This document shows positions 1-9,708 of a DNA stretch of 64,000 bases, piece after piece. The translations under genes and the position numbers were made by a program. Source of the stretch: Diphasiastrum complanatum (Eukaryota; Streptophyta; Lycopodiopsida; Lycopodiales; Lycopodiaceae); the NCBI GenBank assembly GCA_029204225.1, contig CM055097.1, positions 2,093,414 through 2,157,413 of the forward strand, written 5' to 3'. The stretch's first letter is position 1. Every line of letters begins with the position of its first letter. The notes under the pieces were generated by a model, which saw nothing but the letters and a program-made list of their open reading frames with translations, was not told the origin of the DNA and did not search any database.

Positions 1-499
1 CTCCCACGACAACACGGTTTCCCTGAAAAATACACTGAGTGATCATATATTAGTAAAAATGGACTCAGTACATGGTGAGATTTTAGCACGGTCATACCGG
101 CTATATTTTTTACAACTGGCCATTTTTTTGAAAAGCCGTAAAATATTTACCGGCCATTTCTAAGGCCGCAAAATTTTCTCTAGCCTCATTTAGGACGGGC
201 TGGGACCCAATTCTAGGTGGACCGGCACTTTTGGCTCGGTCTTACAAAACTTGACCACAAAATATTTTTCACGATTTTTTCGAAAGTCAGTTTCTTACTT
301 TTAAACTGTGTCTAGCCACTTTAGGACGGGCTGGGACCCAGTTCTAAGGCAAATTTGTGCCGATTTTTCTCTAATAACCGGGTTTTACATGCCGATTTTT
401 TTCAATTATTGCAAACTTAAACTTCAATATTAGCCCGATTTTCCGTGTGAAAATATCGGCTAACATGCGAACTCGAAACTTTTTTATTCGTGATCAACC
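1..499. other. Non-coding, AT-rich, one short direct repeat
   Basis: I see no gene here. A stretch of about 39 bases containing 'ggacgggctgggaccca' occurs at about 178-217 and again at about 311-350 with a few changes, so part of this is duplicated sequence. It is probably retrotransposon-derived given what follows, but no domain or LTR boundary is visible. Confidence 0.4.
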
Positions 500-895
500 T
501 CGAAGGATTCGCGAAATTTGTCTTGCAGTCAACTCAAAAGATTCATGAAAGATTTGCGAAACAGTTTCTTGTAGAAGCTCCTGGATTTCTTGTTGAAGCT
601 CGAAAGATTCGCGAACAGAATCTTGTCGCGAAATATTATGTTTCTTGTTCAAACCTCAGATGTCGCGAAATTGTCGCGAACAATTCACAAAATCTTTTGG
701 ACTGTTTTTCAAGCTCACCTGTTGCGAACAGTTCGCGAAATATTCTAGATTTCTTCTTCAAGCTCAAGAATTGTCATTTGTTGCGAACAATTCGCGAAAG
801 ACGAAAATGTCGCAAAGAGACAAGTGTCACGAATAATTCGTGAAACACGAAGCTGAGACGAAGAGATAGACTGTCTCGAATAATTCGTGAACAGT
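500..895. repeat. Cluster of TTCGCGAA-type palindromic motifs
   Basis: Around ten copies of a near-palindrome (TTCGCGAA, with TTCGTGAA and TCGCGAA variants, often as gcgaacaattcgcgaa) occur in about 400 bases, spaced roughly 10-60 bases. The open frames that run through it (490-843) are low-information translations of the repeat and show no recognised domain. It lies just upstream of the decayed copia LTR and could be part of its U3 regulatory region. Confidence 0.5.
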
Positions 896-899
896 AATT

Positions 900-2522
900 A
901 TTCAACCCTGGAAACAGAGCGTCTATTTGAATATCAAATGTCGTACACAATTAGATATCTACTATTACAGCATTAAAAGACCAAAAGATCTGTAAATAAA
1001 AGGCCAAAAGACCTGTCCTATAGCAATATAAATACATGTGCACTACTCGTTGTAACACACTCACTAAATCAGAGACATAACAGCGAGATAAGACAGCAAG
1101 AGATGTATATTGATAAATCAGATTCAGAGTTATAAAATTTATTTTTGATCAATAGTTTCTTATTGTCTAAATTGTCTTAAGTTGTCTCTTACTTCCGCAT
1201 ATAATTTTCGCACGCATATTCAATCAGAGCTAATACTGTTCTATTAGTACTGTTGTAAAGCTACCTTTACAAGCTTTACTTTCGGCGCCAGCATTGTCCC
1301 CGGCGCCAGCAGCGCCCCTACTGCTCCCGGTGCCACTGTGACCGAAATCCAGCCGGCGCTAAGTTCCTATGGCTGAAAATCTTTGATCGGTTCTAGCGAA
1401 GTCCAGAGAGCTCAGATCGATGTGCAATCACCTCACGATCTAGGCATGATTAAAGGAAGCCTGGGGATCAATAAATTCTAGAGAGAGAAAAATGTGATTT
1501 ACCAGCCTGGGTAGAGTACTTGGTATGAGGGGGGGTGCCGAATCCCACCAATACTATAGGGGGGTGCGGGTTGCGACTCAGGGCGAGCTCCAACCAAGTC
1601 TCAGCCTCCCTTGCTGGAACCTTGTCCTGGCACTCGCCTTGGCATGCCAGCGCCCCGGAGACTAGGGTCGGTCACACACTTGAAATGTAACCTTCTCAGA
1701 TTTATCAATAAAGTGGGATTTTTCTCAAACTGACTCTAATCACCTTCTGGGTTTCAGTGTTCGGTAAAAGCGCCAGTTGTAAGGCCGCTTCAAACTTTTT
1801 AATTTGGCACATAGCTGAGGGTCGTATCCCGGGACGCCAGCGGTATGCCGTCAGGACCATTCGGTCCGTGGCGCCAGCGGTATGCTGTCAGGACCATTTG
1901 GTCCAGGAACTGGTTGTCTCCATATCTGTCGCGGCTTGTGGTTCTGAGTGTTCCTTGCATGAACATGAATGGGTTAAGCTCTTGGGGAACGGGCTCTAAC
2001 ATGTCAGTTGAGTTGGATGGCTTGCTTGGGTGGAAGTTACTTGTTTATGGCTGTCTAGTCTGGCGTGGCGCCAGGTTGGCTTCTAGCGCTTGTGACGAAG
2101 CTTTCAGTTAGTTAAGTCTGATGTAAGTCAGACCCCTTGCTTGGAATGGATGTTACTCGTTTGTAACGAAGCTTCGAGTTGGTTAAGTTTGATGTATGTC
2201 GGGCGGCTGGCGTGGAGGGAAGTCACCCACATCGGGACCCCCGATCTGGCATGGAGCCAGGTTGGGTCTCAATGTTGGTTTCGGAACTTCAAGTTGGTTA
2301 AGTCTGATCTTTGTTGGCGAGTTGGCTGCTTGTATGTCAAGTGGGTTTGGAGGGCAAGAGTTGAAGGCTGGGAAGCTAAGTCGTGGTTCCCAGCTCCCTT
2401 TGGGATGCCTGCGCTACAAGTACATAGATCATATACAGTCCCGATTGAAGACACTGATTAGTTTGATTTATTCGAACTTTCATCGTGTTCTCTGTGGAAG
2501 AATAATTATTGTTTTTCCTATA
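900..2522 (+). mobile_element. Copia 5' LTR interrupted by a solo LTR (outer segments 900-1250 and 2419-2522)
   Basis: A primer-binding-like site begins at 2523 and a copia gag starts at 2644, so the sequence just upstream should be the 5' LTR. It reads through 900-1250, including a TATA-like 'caatataaatacatg' near 1023, is broken by the inserted solo LTR, and resumes at 2419-2522. The left LTR boundary is not resolved and no matching 3' LTR is visible. Confidence 0.5.
1251..2418 (+). mobile_element. Solo LTR (same family as the LARD at 30.8-35.9 kb), TSD AGTAC
   Basis: This 1,168-bp block begins TGTTGTAAAGC and ends GCGCTACA, the same termini as the 3' LTR at 34726-35926, and matches that LTR closely along its length. 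It is flanked by the 5-bp direct repeat AGTAC (1246-1250 and 2419-2423). No internal region, PBS or PPT is present, so it is a solo LTR, the product expected from LTR-LTR recombination. It sits inside the older copia LTR and contains GC-rich ggcgcc motifs and a two-copy GGACCATTYGGTCC repeat (about 1840-1903). Confidence 0.9.
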
Positions 2523-2534
2523 GTGGTATCAAAG
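2523..2534 (+). other. Primer-binding site of the copia remnant
   Basis: TGGTATCAAAGC is one base away from the TGGTATCAGAGC complement of the plant initiator tRNA-Met 3' end and sits about 110 bp before the gag start, where a copia PBS belongs. Confidence 0.7.
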
Positions 2535-2643
2535 CAGACGGAATTAAAACTGATATAGGGATATCAAATCAAATCATCCCTCTCAACATTCTTCATACAT
2601 CCATCAGCAAGCCGCTATCTGGAGTGATTCAGAAAATTAGAAG

Positions 2644-3480
2644 ATGTCATCCATCATCAATATTCAAGCTAAGATCACTACAATCTTGGACCTAGAAGGT
2701 TCAAACTACTTGATTTGGAAATTAAAGACTTCACTCTTGTTGAAGGGCGAAGGTCTATGGCAATGGGTAGAACCAATAGAGGAGAAGCCAGTAGCTACTC
2801 CTAGCAAAGAACTTTGGGAATGGAGTTTAAAAAATGACAAATCTATAGCAATTATTGCATCTTCAGTGTATGACAATATAATGGTAGATCTTACATCAAT
2901 TTCGAATGCAAAAGATTTATGGGAAGAATTGCAAACCAAGAATGAAACTCAATCTCGTAATCAAGTTTTGTTCTTGGAAGACCAATTAACTTACCTACAG
3001 TGGGACGACAAAGACCCGAACACATTCGTGCGAAAGATAAAAGATCTATTTATTTCCTTGCAGAATTCTGGTGCAAAAATTGCAATTTCTAAGGAAAAGT
3101 AGCTTAGTTATTTCTTCGAGCCCTACCTAGGTCATTCCACACAACTCGAACCTTATTGGCGAAAGATGTGACAATGACACTTCAAAAGGCAATAAACGGA
3201 GTTAAAGAAGAAGTAGAAGCTCGTGAATGCTATGACGACAATGCTGAGAAGAATAAATCTTCTAACAAGTCTAAGTTTAAGAGGGAGTCATCTAAGAAGA
3301 ATGAGTCTTAAGACAAATGAACAACAATATAATAAACAACAGAAGAATTTTGGTGATAAGAAGACCTGCAACAGATGCAGAAGATCAGGTCACACAGAAG
3401 AAAAGTGTTGGTTAAATCCAAAAATTGAATGCATTCATTGTCATAAACGGGGTCTGAGCCAATATAATCAGAACTCATGA
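2644..3480 (+). pseudogene. Copia Gag (UBN2-type) with zinc knuckle, broken
   Basis: The first frame (2644-3102, 152 aa) has the copia Gag signature: 'LEGSNYLIWK' near residue 18, then 'AKDLWEEL' and an alpha-helical Gag core. Translation stops at 3100-3102. The downstream frame 3223-3480 carries a CCHC knuckle (CNRCRRSGHTEEKCW: C-x2-C-x4-H-x4-C) and the beginning of a second (CIHCHKRG). The two pieces are in different frames, so Gag is no longer made as one protein. The sequence then jumps directly to RNase H: protease, integrase and most of RT have been deleted. Confidence 0.85.
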
Positions 3481-3483
3481 TCA

Positions 3484-4011
3484 TTGCATTGGAAGTTGGC
3501 AAAGAGAGTACTATAATATCTCTAGGAAACGAAAGACTATGGACTGTGTTATTCAAAGGAAGCTGGATTTCACATCGAATCTTACAGTGATGCAAGCTGG
3601 GCATCCATGAAGGATGATAGCAAAAGTATTTCAGGAGGTTGTACTCTAGCATCTAGCGCAGCCATACTCTGGATAAGCAAGAAGCAAACAACAATAGCTC
3701 AATCTTCCTATGAAGCGGAATATGTAGTAGCAGCCAAGATGGCAAACGAGCTTATCTGGATTAAACAGATGTTGGAAGGATTTGATGAATCTATTTTTGA
3801 ACCTTATGTCTTGTTAATGGATAACACTTCAGCAATCTATCTTACGAAACATCTTGTATTTCACTCAAAAACAAAGCACATAGCTATCAAATATCATGTG
3901 ATTCGAGACTTAGTCCAAAAGAAGATATTGAAGACAGTCTTCATACCCACAGAGGAAATGACAGCTGATATCTTTACAAAGCCACTCAATAAGGCTTTGT
4001 TCAAGAAGTAG
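3484..4011 (+). pseudogene. Copia RNase H remnant
   Basis: From about 3484 the translation shows the end of the RT connection with internal stops, then 'YSDASWAS' and an open frame (3607-4011) with 'SSYEAEYVVAAKMANELIW', 'DNTSAIYLTKH', 'SKTKHIAIKYH' and 'TADIFTKPL', the standard C-terminal order of copia polyprotein RNase H. It follows Gag directly because of an internal deletion. A purine-rich 'gagagggagctg' at about 4048-4060 resembles the polypurine tract. Confidence 0.85.
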
Positions 4012-4075
4012 CGAAGAAGATTGGGGTTAATCCAACTGCCACTTTGAGAGGGAGCTGTAGAACAGTTGGTCATAT

Positions 4076-4440
4076 AGATCTTGATTTTACTAACAAAGCA
4101 CGCAGTTTACTTGACAAAGGATAAGAAACTGGTGAAAAAAAATTTATTACATTTACTGATGACTATTCTAAAAGAACTGTTGTATATTTTATGAAGCACA
4201 AATTTGAAGCCTTTCAATTCTTCAAGCAATACAAAGAGCGTGCTGAGCTATAGACAAGCAAGAGAATCAAAGCTCTTAGGAGCGACAATTGTGATGAATA
4301 CATCTCAAGCAAATTCGAAGACTATTATTCCGCTACTAGCATCGAACAGCAGTTTGTTGCTTCCTATTTTCCACAGTCGAATGGACTGACCGAAAGGAAG
4401 AACAGGACCTTAGTCGAGTCTGCCAAATGCATGGTCACTC
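4076..4440 (+). pseudogene. Copia integrase core fragment
   Basis: The translation contains 'FITFTDDYSKRTVVYFMKHK', then 'KRIKALRSDNCDEYISSKF' and 'GLTERKNRTLVESAKCM', matching copia integrase around the second Asp and catalytic Glu of the D,D-35-E triad. One in-frame stop is present. It follows the RNase H piece although integrase should precede it, so it belongs to a separate insertion or a rearranged copy. Confidence 0.8.
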
Positions 4441-4720
4441 ATGGGGAGGCAAGCTAGATGGGTTGAGCTGATGCAAATCTTTGACTTTTCTATACGTTAT
4501 TGTAAAGAAAAATACTCTAGCAGATGCTTTGAGTCGGTTACCGGTTAGTAATCAATTGTGCTTTACTGTTATAGAACCGGGGTTGTTTCAGTCTCTTCAA
4601 GAACTATATGAGTCCGATCCCTTTTTTGGAAAGTATTGGCAACAAGTACTTTCGAGGGTCAATTCATGTTTGCAAGATTCCTTGAATCAAGAAAAGACTG
4701 AAACGGATTTTCTCATTTGA
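4441..4720 (+). pseudogene. Gypsy RNase H / integrase N-terminal fragment
   Basis: The frame reads 'RQARWVELMQIFDFSIRYC', then after a frame change 'KKNTLADALSRLPV', the hallmark end of Ty3/gypsy RNase H, and continues to about 4720 as the linker towards integrase. It abuts the copia integrase piece, so two retrotransposon superfamilies are joined here. Confidence 0.8.
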
Positions 4721-5212
4721 AACAAGATTTTGCTTTGTAAAGGAAAGGTGTGTATACCGAAGAATGGTATATGCCGACGGAAAAATCCTACAAACTCCAA
4801 GAAAGACTTGATTTCCCAAACTATGGTGAGAATAGGCCAATCAATAACCCTCTGGATACGATCGCTGGATACGATCGGCCTCAATCTCCACTTCTCGTTT
4901 GAAAATCTTATGCCCCAAGTAGAACAATTCCTTAGCAAAAAAGTCACACTTAGACTCCTTGGCAAAGAGCTTTTCCCTTCTTAGAATGTCCAAGACAATC
5001 CTAAGATGCTCTTTATGTTCCGCCAAAGTCTTACTGAACACTAGGATATCATCTAAGAATACCACTATGAATCTTCCCAAATATGGCCTGAACAAATCGT
5101 TCATCATCTGTTGGAAAGTTGCCGGTGCATTGGTAAAACCAAAAGGCAACACCAAAAATTTGTAGTGAGAGTAGTGTGTAGGTCTTGTGGTTCCCTGTAG
5201 TGAATGACACAA
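4687..5212 (-). pseudogene. Gypsy reverse transcriptase fragment, frameshifted
   Basis: On the minus strand the frame 5212-4841 carries 'YKFLVLPFGFTNAPATFQQ' (motif B) and 'FIVVFLDDILVFSK' (motif C with catalytic DD intact), then 'CDFFAKELFYLGHKI'. The thumb/connection continues in another frame (4965-4687: 'SFLEFVGFFRRHIPFF'). The shift coincides with a 13-bp tandem duplication, ctggatacgatcg twice, at about 4853-4878. It faces the plus-strand gypsy RNase H fragment next to it, so the two ends have been inverted relative to each other. Confidence 0.85.
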
Positions 5213-5480
5213 TTCTGCTTAGTAATTAGTAAGTTGTTGAAGTTCACCCGGGGAGAAACCGATCTCATCATATAGGACATAGTAGTGTGTAGATCTTGTG
5301 GTTCCCTGTAGTGAATGACACAGTTTTGCTTAATAATTAGTAAGTTGTTGAAGTTCATCTAGGGAGAAACCGATCTCATCATATAGGACATAGTAGTGTG
5401 TAGGACTTGTGGTTCCCTGTAGTGAATGACACAATTCTGCTTAGTAATTAGTAAGCTGTTGAAATTCATCTGGGGAAAAA
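5171..5480. repeat. 111-bp tandem repeat (about 2.8 copies) in gypsy RT
   Basis: Copies start at 5171, 5282 and 5393, each beginning gtagtgtgtag and containing ttccctgtagtgaatgacac. The period of 111 equals 37 codons, so on the minus strand each copy keeps the frame that enters RT, giving repeated 'CHSLQGTTRPTHY'. This corresponds in position to the RT segment just before motif B. Each full copy has a stop, so the array is not translated. Confidence 0.85.
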
Positions 5481-5493
5481 TGATGATGTTAAT

Positions 5494-5582
5494 GTCAGAT
5501 TGAATAAACTTTTTCTTTTTCAAAAAGTCAATTACAATTTCAAATAAACTTTTTCTTTTTCAAAAAGTTAATTATAATTTGA
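5494..5582. repeat. Two-copy ~40-bp AT-rich tandem repeat
   Basis: 'aataaactttttctttttc' followed by aaaaagt(c/t)aatta occurs twice in a row. Confidence 0.7.
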
Positions 5583-6780
5583 CCCCTTTTTCATTTTCAC
5601 AACAATTTAATAATTCTTCAATTTTGACCACATACATGTCCCAATGAAGTGTAAAATCTAGTGATACTTTTTAGTGCCTTAGGAAACAAGTTCATGACAC
5701 AAAATAATAAAGTGTAAAATTGAATGATATGTTGCCAAGAGGGGGCAAGCAGCCAAACAGTTTCAACAACCTAACTCCCATCAAGCAAGAACAGATGTCT
5801 CAAAATATATATTACCAGAAGGACTTATGGATGAGTTCACACCAACTAATCATCCAAAGGATGAGAACAAGCCCTATCGTCTTAGATCTCACGTAAACCA
5901 AGATCCTGGACCATCCAGATGGACACCTAATCCTGACGATCACAATGGTCACCATGCTCAAAGGTATGTAGTATAAACCCCATAGCTTGCAATGTTTTTT
6001 TGTAGTAGGTCCCTCAAGAAGCTTTTGGGATTCTAAAATTAAAAGGTCTCTCTTGAAAACGGCTGATAAAAAGTCAATAGTCCTCCAGATTGCTGCACCT
6101 TCTATGCTTTGCTATTGGTCGCTATTCTGTCCTGAAAAAGATCAAAACAAAATTGCTACGCTCCTGAAGCCTTAGCATGCGCCATGAGCACCTTATGCTT
6201 ATCCCACTGCAAAGGGGTAAGGTCGGTAAGGTCGGTAAGGTCTTCAGGAAACCACGCTATTTGCTAATACTTCAACGAATCAGCATATTCATGCCTCTGT
6301 TAACTTCTTTCGAAAGCATGCACAATTGCTCCTGCTGCGATCCAACATCAACTACAAGCTCTTAGAAAGATCAAAAACCAATCTGCAACTGGGTTCCAAA
6401 CGTTTGTCTCATTTAGTTGTCTACCTTTCGTAGAACAAGCTACGTGGCCACATGCATCCACTGCATGGGGACAACAATACCTGATACGCGATCCAAATCC
6501 GATCCCCGACGACCAGCGCTGCTGAATAACACCTGGGGTGATGATTGCACAGCTGCTGGATCCTGAAAAGGGAGTACGAATTTTCTGAAACTCATTTATA
6601 ACTTGTACCAAAAATCGCTGGAAATCAAAGCCTCAAAAAATCATTGAGGACTTCAGAAATCTGAAGCTCAAGCTACTAAGAGAACGATTGATTTTTTTTT
6701 AAAAGAATGCAATTTTGTTAGCATTCCGGACTGTGTTCCGCTGTCTGGAACACTCAGCCAGCTGCTGGCATTTATAGTAT
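5583..6780. other. No recognisable gene; one coding-like scrap
   Basis: Between about 5790 and 5965 one plus-strand frame is open and reads like protein ('PYRLRSHVNQDPGPSRWT'), but I cannot assign it. A triplicated 'taaggtcgg' occurs at about 6218-6240. The remaining open frames (5987-6175, 6177-6365, 6348-6611 minus) show no domain. Confidence 0.35.
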
Positions 6781-7239
6781 ATGTATATGTATATACAATA
6801 TTTTATATATCTACTAGTAAAAGTACCCGTCGTTGACGGACAATGGTGGACGTGCGTCGATGGCGAAGGTGCGCGCGCATGCATGTGTGTGTGTGCGTGC
6901 CCTAATGGATTTGTGTGTGTGTGTGTGTGCGCCATGTGTGTGTTTATGAAAGATGTGTGCGTGTGTGTGTGTGTGCATGTTTACGGAGTGTGTGTGTGGG
7001 TTTAGGGAGTGTGTGCATTGTGGATAGGATTAGGTTGTTGCTTTAGGCTTTAGGCTTAAGCTAAGTGTGTATGTGTGTGTGTGTGTTAGGGTTTAAGGTG
7101 TGTGTGTGTGTGTTGTGATATGTGTGTGTGGGTCTCTGTGTGTTTGTGGATGTGCGCACTGTGTTGTGTGTATGTGTATTTGTGTGCGTGCTATGTTTGT
7201 GTGCATGTGCATGTGCGGCCGACGATCTTGGGAGCCCGA
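6781..7239. repeat. Degenerate GT/TG-rich tract
   Basis: Alternating (TG)n runs are broken by single changes and by short ttaggg-like pieces over about 400 bp. All open frames here are translations of the repeat (polyvaline/cysteine or His/Thr). Confidence 0.85.
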
Positions 7240-8595
7240 TGATTTGGATGGCGGATGATGGTTTAGGAGAAAGTTGTAAACACCTCTCGTTCACGTTTCG
7301 CTGCAAGTACTGAACCGTTTGGAGTCCGATTCAGTCATGTGGGTTCGTCTCGACGTGCAGCACAGGACAGAATAAATGGTCTGAAAAACGAACTCTGTTC
7401 GACAACACTGAACCAATTCTCTAGAATGTTGAAAAGTAGTCCATTTAGTAACATCCCCCCAGACAGAAAGGATGTTTCCAAATAAACGGCGTCAAAATTG
7501 AGCTGCAAATGGTCCAGTGGGTTCGTGTCGAGCCCACGATTCTATGGACACCTCTCGTCCGAAGTTCTGATCGTCTTTTACAGAATCAATGGTTCGATGG
7601 GCCTAGAATCCCAGGACTGCGTTTAAGGTTTCTAGTTTGGACGCACGTTGCACTGTGAGTACTAAACCGTCTCGGCGTGCAGCGCATGATGGAATAGACG
7701 GTCTAAAAAACGGACTCCGTTCGACGACACTGGACCAGTTCTTGGGGATGTTGGAAAGTAGTCCATTTAGTGGCATTCCCCCCAACAAAAAGGGTGTTTT
7801 TGGACAAACGACGTCGGAATAGAGCTACAAATGGTCCTATGGGTTCGTATCGAGCCCACAAACCTGTAAACACCTCCCGTCCAAAGTTATGACCATTTTT
7901 TACTGAACCCAACCAATTTCTGGCTCGATGGGCCTAAAATCCCAAGACTATGTTTAGGGTTTCTAGTTTGGACGCACGTGTTGCACTGTGAGTACTGAAC
8001 CGTTTGGAATCCGATTTAGTCCTGTGGGTTCGTCTTGGCGTGCAGCTCAGGATGGAACAAACAGTCTAAAAAATGGACTCCGTTCGACGACACTGGACCA
8101 GTTCTTGGGGATGTTGGAAAGTAGTCCATTTAGTGGCATTCCCCCCCCCCAACAAAAACGGCGTTTTTGGACAAACGGCGTCAAAAGCTACAAATGATCC
8201 TGTAGGTTCGTGTCGAGAGCACAAACCTATGGACACCTCCCGTCCGAGGTTTTGACTGTTTTTGAATGAATCCGACCAATTCTTGGCTCGACGGGCCTAG
8301 AATCTCAGAACAATGTTTCAGGTTTCTGGTTCGGACGCACGTTTCACTGTGAGTACTGAATCGTTTTGACTCCAGTTTAGTGTTGTTGGTTCATATCAAC
8401 GTGCAACATAGGACGGAACAGATGGTCTAAAAAATGGACTTCATTCCGACGACACTAAACCAATTCTCGGGGATGTTGAAAAGTAGTTCATTTAGTGGCC
8501 CCCCGATAGAAAGGGCGTTTTCGGGCAAACGACGTCAGAATTGAGCTGCAAATGATCCCGTGGATTCGTGTTGAGTAGTCGATAAGTTTTGGTCT
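7240..8595. repeat. Satellite-like tandem array, ~333-361-bp monomers, about 3.7 copies
   Basis: The marker (g/a)agtact(g/a)aaccg recurs at about 7305, 7657, 7990 and 8351 (spacings 352, 333, 361). Each monomer also contains 'gtagtccatttagt', 'gacaaacgacgtc' and 'tcgatgggcctagaatc' in the same order. The second monomer lacks about 27 bp found in the others, which explains the short spacing. The small open frames (7637-7822, 7988-8197 and others) are translations of the monomer. Confidence 0.9.
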
Positions 8596-9257
8596 TTTGT
8601 TTCATCGTGATGACAACTTATTAATCCTCCAGTCCAATGCAACCCAATGTTGTCGTCCACCTTTCATCTTGCTCTTGCTGCTCCTGATGCTACTGCTGGC
8701 GAAGGGAAAGAGGCAAGGCCAACTTGAAGAGATAAAATCATAGAGACTTAGTTGATTTACCCGCTTACTAAGTATCTAGAATTAGTTTTGCAGCTTTGTC
8801 TAGACTTCACAAAAGAATCGTTCACTATTTTGTCTGAAAATTTTTCAGGGTATATGCAACAATACATTCTTTTTTTATCATTTGTCATCTTACCTCATTG
8901 TCAATACTCAAACATGCATAACGACAACAATTTTTTTGTCATCTTTCCTGGACAAAGTTTTGGTGATGGTTGTGCAAAGGAATTTTCTTGGACAACGTTA
9001 TGGTGGTGTTCGTGCAAAGCAACGGTAGATGATGGCCATGCAAATCAAGCAACGCTCTCAATTAAGCATAAAAGCATCTCTAGACTCACCTCAACGCCTG
9101 GAATTTTCAGATATTCCATCTCTATGATTTCTGATCTTTTCACTCAAAGGCAAAGACTGAAGTGTCTTTCTGGCCGTGCCAGCCTGCCGTCTTCCAGTTA
9201 TATTTTGAATGTTCTTCCGACCGAGGATTGGTTGTCTGATTCAGAAGCCCTTCTTTT
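8596..9257. other. Unassigned region with one 183-aa open frame
   Basis: A plus-strand frame (8752-9303) is open for 183 codons but has no domain I recognise. Its 3' part overlaps the antisense helicase-like fragment, so it is more likely a chance open frame. No flanking gene structure supports it. Confidence 0.3.
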
Positions 9258-9708
9258 TTATCTCTCAGTTTGCGTCGAAGTATTGGATTTCCTTGTGTCC
9301 TGAATCATAGAAGAATTTTCTTCTTTTGCAAGAACATTGCCATTGGTTAACTCAGCTTTTGTTCTCCACAACCCGAATCCAAGGGGGTGCTGCCCCTGGG
9401 GGAGATTTTTCCGAGTACCAAATTGCTCAGGCCCATCCTCATCAGTCCAAAGATCCAAGGCTCCATCCTTCTAAAACCTGTCAGCAATAACTTTGATTTT
9501 CAGATCAAAATCGACTGGCAATACCGTGGGTGCCCTAGAATGCCTTTCCTAGGGCATTTCAAGCACAGGTGTTGCTGCCATCATCTCCGCCCTGCATCTT
9601 CTCCCGCGCTAGCCACGCCTTCTCGCGAATCTTTTGCTTCTTCTCTTGCATCTGCTTCTATTGCCACTTCGTAACACCACCAGGAAAGGTGCGCGGTCCT
9701 CCGCCCAT
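9258..9708 (-). pseudogene. Fragment resembling N-terminus of DEAD-box helicase RH33/RH48-like
   Basis: Read on the minus strand from an ATG at 9708, the translation begins 'MGGGPRTFPGGVTKWQ', a stop (TAG where Trp is expected), then 'KQMQEKKQKIREKAWLAREK'. After a frame change it continues 'DFDLKIKVIADRF', another TAG, then 'KDGALDLWTDEDGPEQF'. The pair MGGGPRTFPGG..KWQWK and ADRF..GA.DLW..DDGP is, as I recall it, conserved in the N-terminal region of plant organellar DEAD-box helicases of the RH33/RH48 group. The helicase core is not in this window. Two stops and a frameshift make it a pseudogene or gene fragment. The family name rests on memory of these motifs, not a search. Confidence 0.5.

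Noticed and set aside
490-843. 117-codon open frame
   Set aside because: Runs through the TTCGCGAA motif cluster, has no domain and another frame is open in parallel.
6990-7960. Plant telomere motif TTTAGGG at several places
   Set aside because: Single isolated copies only, no tandem run.
8752-9303. 183-codon plus-strand open frame
   Set aside because: No recognisable domain or gene context; overlaps the antisense helicase-like fragment.
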